This document shows positions 22,226 to 24,807 of a stretch of 24,807 bases of DNA, piece by piece. The position numbers were made by a program, and so were the translations under genes. Below the pieces are notes generated by a model. The model did no database searches, had not been told where the DNA came from, and worked only from the letters and a program-made list of their open reading frames with translations. The stretch's first letter is position 1, and every line of letters starts with the position of its first letter. Origin of the DNA: Butyrivibrio sp. CAG:318 (GTDB lineage: Bacteria > Bacillota > Clostridia > Lachnospirales > Lachnospiraceae). Location of the stretch: contig FR889230.1 in assembly GCA_000431815.1 (NCBI GenBank), positions 59,231-84,037 on the forward strand, given 5' to 3'.

Positions 22226-23020
22226 TTAAATGCTCTGGTTAAATAAATTACCGGCATTAAAGTTATAAGAATATGAACCTCTTCCGGTATATGTATTGGA
22301 TCTTCCGGCTTCCATCGAAGCTGCCGAATCTATCATAGATGCTTTCACTTCCGTCTGATATCCGAACGAACCGTTACCGTTAAAAAGTGACTTAACACTG
22401 TTCATATCCGCTGCCTTAAATGTCTTCTCGTCAACAGAAAGCTTATTGTCGCTTCCTATTGTAATGCCGATCTTTGAAAGTGCTTTGGCATTAACTGCCG
22501 TGGCATTCTTCATTGACCTAGCGGCATTCTCTATGGATGATGAATCAGAAGCCGAAGCCTTGGTGATAACATCATTATAGGCTGATGCGAAATTATTCAC
22601 CGCATCATAAATCTTATCCGTATCATATTCTCCGGCCGTCTGCTTAAATACCGACTCACTGCCTCTCTGAACAAGCTTATCGGCTGCGCTCTTAAGGTTC
22701 TTGGCGCTCTTCTCAACTCCGGCTATCGTAGACACGGTATCCTTAGATGTGGATGTGGAGGATGAATTATCAAGATTAACCTTATAATCACCCTTCTTAT
22801 AATCATAATCCATTCTGGAAGTTCTCTTTTTAACTGCCGTATCTGAGGAAGCGGTATCAGCCTGACTGCTTCCGTAATACTTCTTGGCAAGCTTATAATA
22901 ACTTCCTGAACGTATGTTGGATAATTCTGAGAGACTGTTATAAATACCGGATGTTACTGAAGAAGTATTAAGTCCGGAAAACAATGTCGATATTGAATTA
23001 TATCCATATATCCCTGCCAT
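22226..23020 (-). CDS. FliD C-terminal-like protein (orphan flagellar-type)
   Basis: This 264-residue protein is Ser/Asn/Ala-rich, has no Cys, no Sec signal and no membrane helix, as is usual for flagellar export substrates. Residues about 135-240 resemble the C-terminal part of the cap protein FliD: YDAVNNFASAYNDVITKAS, then LSKIGITIGSDNKLSVDEKT followed by VKSLFNG. The first 130 residues are low in similarity and contain Tyr/Gly/Ser-rich segments (RSGSYYKLAKKYYGSS). The D2/D3 domains of a full FliD are absent. AGGAG precedes the ATG. It stands alone, with its own promoter and terminator and no flagellar genes in view. It could be a secreted or flagellum-associated accessory protein; the function is unknown. 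Confidence 0.7.
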   Translation of the reverse strand: MAGIYGYNSISTLFSGLNTSSVTSGIYNSLSELSNIRSGSYYKLAKKYYGSSQADTASSDTAVKKRTSRMDYDYKKGDYKVNLDNSSSTSTSKDTVSTIAGVEKSAKNLKSAADKLVQRGSESVFKQTAGEYDTDKIYDAVNNFASAYNDVITKASASDSSSIENAARSMKNATAVNAKALSKIGITIGSDNKLSVDEKTFKAADMNSVKSLFNGNGSFGYQTEVKASMIDSAASMEAGRSNTYTGRGSYSYNFNAGNLFNQSI

Positions 23021-23100
23021 AAAATATCACTCCTTTGATAATACGCTGGCTTCCATGCCCTGCGTGTTGACATAATCCTACTCACTACGTCTATATAATA

Positions 23101-23128
23101 ATTATAGCATTAATTGTACTTTTGTAAA
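23101..23128 (-). promoter_or_regulatory. Promoter of the FliD-like gene
   Basis: On the minus strand TTTACA (23123-23128) and a perfect TATAAT (23101-23106) are 16 bases apart. The ATG is about 80 bases further on. This is a vegetative rather than a sigma-28 flagellar promoter. Confidence 0.6.
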
Positions 23129-23199
23129 TACTTTAGTTATTTTTTATTTACTTTTTTTTCATTACAGTATAAAATAATAAAAAACATAAGGAGGTTACC

Positions 23200-24777
23200 A
23201 TGTACGAATGTCCTAATTGCGGCGGAAATATGAAATTTGATATTCCGTCACAGATGCTCAAATGCGCACAGTGCGGTTCCCTTGCGGATCCTTATTCATT
23301 CAATAAGGAAACTGATGCCGAGAGTACGGATTTATATGAGACAACCGTATTCACATGCCCACAGTGCGGCGGAGAGATAATCGGCAGTGAAACATCGGCT
23401 GCTGAATTCTGCTCTTTCTGCGGAGCATCGACCATACTCTCGTCAAGGCTTGACAAGAGCAGGCGTCCGAATTACATTATTCCGTTCAGCAAGACTAAGG
23501 AAGATTGTAAGAACGCCTATATGAAGCTTGTACGTAAAGCTATTTTTGCACCGCATGATCTTAAAGATAAGAGCCGTATTGAAAGTTTCCGTGCGATATA
23601 TATACCGTATTGGAGCTATTACATAAGCCAGAACGGCAATATCAGTTTCCCTGGTGAGAAATCATACCGTCGCGGTGATTATGTTATAACTGACCATTTC
23701 AGACTCAGCTGCTATATTGATGCATATTATAAAGGAATGTCCTTCGATGCATCATCGTCTTTTGATGATAATATCAGCAGTGCAATCGCACCTTATGATG
23801 TGCGCGGAATGAAAGAATTTACGCCTGCCATATTAAGCGGTTTCTATGCGGATGTTGCTGATGTCGACTGCAATATATATGTAGAAGACGCCAAATCTTT
23901 TGCAAACAGTAATTCAACATCAAAACTTAACCGTGAACCGGCGTTCGGAGGCATAGTTCCCAAACTTCCGGTAAACCCCGGACAGATTAACAGTGTTTTG
24001 CACACGAACTGCGAGCAGATTGACAGCGCGATGTTCCCGGTATATTTTATGTCATATCGTAAGAAAGACCGTGTGGCATATTCTATCGTCAATGGACAGA
24101 CAGGCAAGGCTACTGCCGATATCCCGGTATCCATCACCAAATATTTCTTAGGTTCACTGATTATAGCACTGCCTATTTTCCTGTTATTGAACCTTATTAT
24201 GACAGTAACTCCGATAACCGTTGTAAGTGTGAGTGCAATATTATCATTAGTTACACAAATTATTTATCTGTGTGAGTTGTCCAAGATAATCAAACGCGAG
24301 GCCCGCGATGATGACAAGGGATACCAGTATTCTATCGGGCACAAGAGAGCCGCAGCCAGATCGTCTGCCAAGAAAAAGAAATCAAAAATGACTTTTAAAG
24401 GCGGTGTGGCATTGGTCATAAGCGCTCTTATAATTATTGTTCCAATGTCAATTATACTTTTCAGTGTGATAAAGAGCCTGATGCTCCCGATATGCACGGT
24501 AGCTTCACTCGTACTCATGCTGTGTACTATCAAAAAGTACACAGACCAGCCATCTCATAAGGGGCTTCCGGTATTCATAATTGAATTTGCGGCGACATGC
24601 GTCGGAGCAATTGTGTGTCTTGTTAACCCGGTATCGGATATATGGTTTTATGCCTGTGCAATACTTATTCTTATAACCGTGGTTATGACTAATTTAACTA
24701 TAATAGGAAGATACAACATTCTGGCAACCAGAAGGCTTCCTCAGTTTAACCGCAAGGGAGGTGATGACCGTGCATAA
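23200..24777 (+). CDS. Double zinc-ribbon, six-helix membrane protein
   Basis: This 525-residue protein begins with two zinc ribbons: CPNC/CAQC (Cys4, 7, 22, 25) and CPQC/CSFC (Cys53, 56, 71, 74). A soluble domain of about 220 residues follows (RPNYIIPFSKTKEDCKNAY, YIPYWSYY). Then come about six helices, roughly at 315-335, 338-358, 402-424, 427-445, 456-475 and 480-502, split by a very basic loop (KKKKSK, about 391-396). It resembles the TFIIB-type zinc-ribbon membrane proteins annotated in Lachnospiraceae, whose function is unknown. AGGAGG precedes the ATG at 23200. Its stop overlaps the start of the next gene, so the two are probably a unit. Confidence 0.85.
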   Translation: MYECPNCGGNMKFDIPSQMLKCAQCGSLADPYSFNKETDAESTDLYETTVFTCPQCGGEIIGSETSAAEFCSFCGASTILSSRLDKSRRPNYIIPFSKTKEDCKNAYMKLVRKAIFAPHDLKDKSRIESFRAIYIPYWSYYISQNGNISFPGEKSYRRGDYVITDHFRLSCYIDAYYKGMSFDASSSFDDNISSAIAPYDVRGMKEFTPAILSGFYADVADVDCNIYVEDAKSFANSNSTSKLNREPAFGGIVPKLPVNPGQINSVLHTNCEQIDSAMFPVYFMSYRKKDRVAYSIVNGQTGKATADIPVSITKYFLGSLIIALPIFLLLNLIMTVTPITVVSVSAILSLVTQIIYLCELSKIIKREARDDDKGYQYSIGHKRAAARSSAKKKKSKMTFKGGVALVISALIIIVPMSIILFSVIKSLMLPICTVASLVLMLCTIKKYTDQPSHKGLPVFIIEFAATCVGAIVCLVNPVSDIWFYACAILILITVVMTNLTIIGRYNILATRRLPQFNRKGGDDRA

Positions 24778-24807
24778 GATTTCCGGATTTCTGGCAGGGA
24801 TGCTGAG
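24770..24807 (+). CDS. Partial gene start, cut by window end
   Basis: A GTG at 24770 follows GGGAGGTGAT by a few bases and opens a frame running off the window (VHKISGFLAGML). The basic then hydrophobic start would suit a signal peptide or membrane anchor. It overlaps the last codons of the zinc-ribbon gene by eight bases, implying coupled translation. Only 12 codons are visible, so no family can be given. Confidence 0.55.
   Translation, partial: MHKISGFLAGML

Overview
The window looks like a chromosomal segment from an anaerobic, low-to-mid GC Gram-positive bacterium, most likely a Lachnospiraceae-type Clostridia. The signs are strong AGGAGG ribosome sites, a class I hydroxylamine reductase, BioY under a BirA box, lipoprotein solute receptors, and a mobilisation relaxase and tyrosine recombinase of the kinds common in gut Firmicutes. 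No rRNA, tRNA or CRISPR was seen.

Region 1 (1-4,516) is accessory DNA and looks AT-richer than the rest. On the minus strand it carries a small unknown protein, a GNAT acetyltransferase, a Nudix hydrolase and a class II Fic protein with a C-terminal HTH. Next comes a mobile-element scar. A relaxase 3' portion (minus, with an in-frame TAA) is fused head-on at about 4,050 to the C-terminal end of a tyrosine recombinase (plus). The scar ends beside the 3' end of guaA, a known integration hotspot for genomic islands.

Region 2 (4,517-6,177) is core: guaA with its promoter and a strong terminator. A small two-helix membrane protein (6,216-6,455) follows.

Region 3 (6,534-14,905, all minus) is a complete phosphate locus. 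In transcription order it holds an HPr/Crh-like protein without the catalytic His, pstS, pstC, pstA, pstB, phoU, a Na/Pi cotransporter with a PhoU-like tail, phoB and phoR. A clear Pho box (TTTACA repeats on an 11-bp grid) lies before the cotransporter-phoB-phoR block, and a weaker one lies before the HPr-like gene. The PstS protein has its two half-domains in reversed order, which is the most striking protein feature here.

Region 4 (15,049-18,137) has hcp on the plus strand, then (minus) a P-loop kinase-like protein and bioY. The bioY promoter sits inside a perfect BirA-type operator, which overlaps the end of trmO.

Region 5 (18,122-22,133, minus) is a tightly overlapping set. It encodes a FecB-type lipoprotein, a FecCD permease, an ABC ATPase fused to a THEP1-like NTPase, and the tRNA methyltransferase TrmO.

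Region 6 (22,226-24,807) has an orphan protein resembling only the C-terminal part of the flagellar cap FliD (minus). Diverging from it are a double zinc-ribbon, six-helix membrane protein (plus) and the start of a further gene cut by the window edge.
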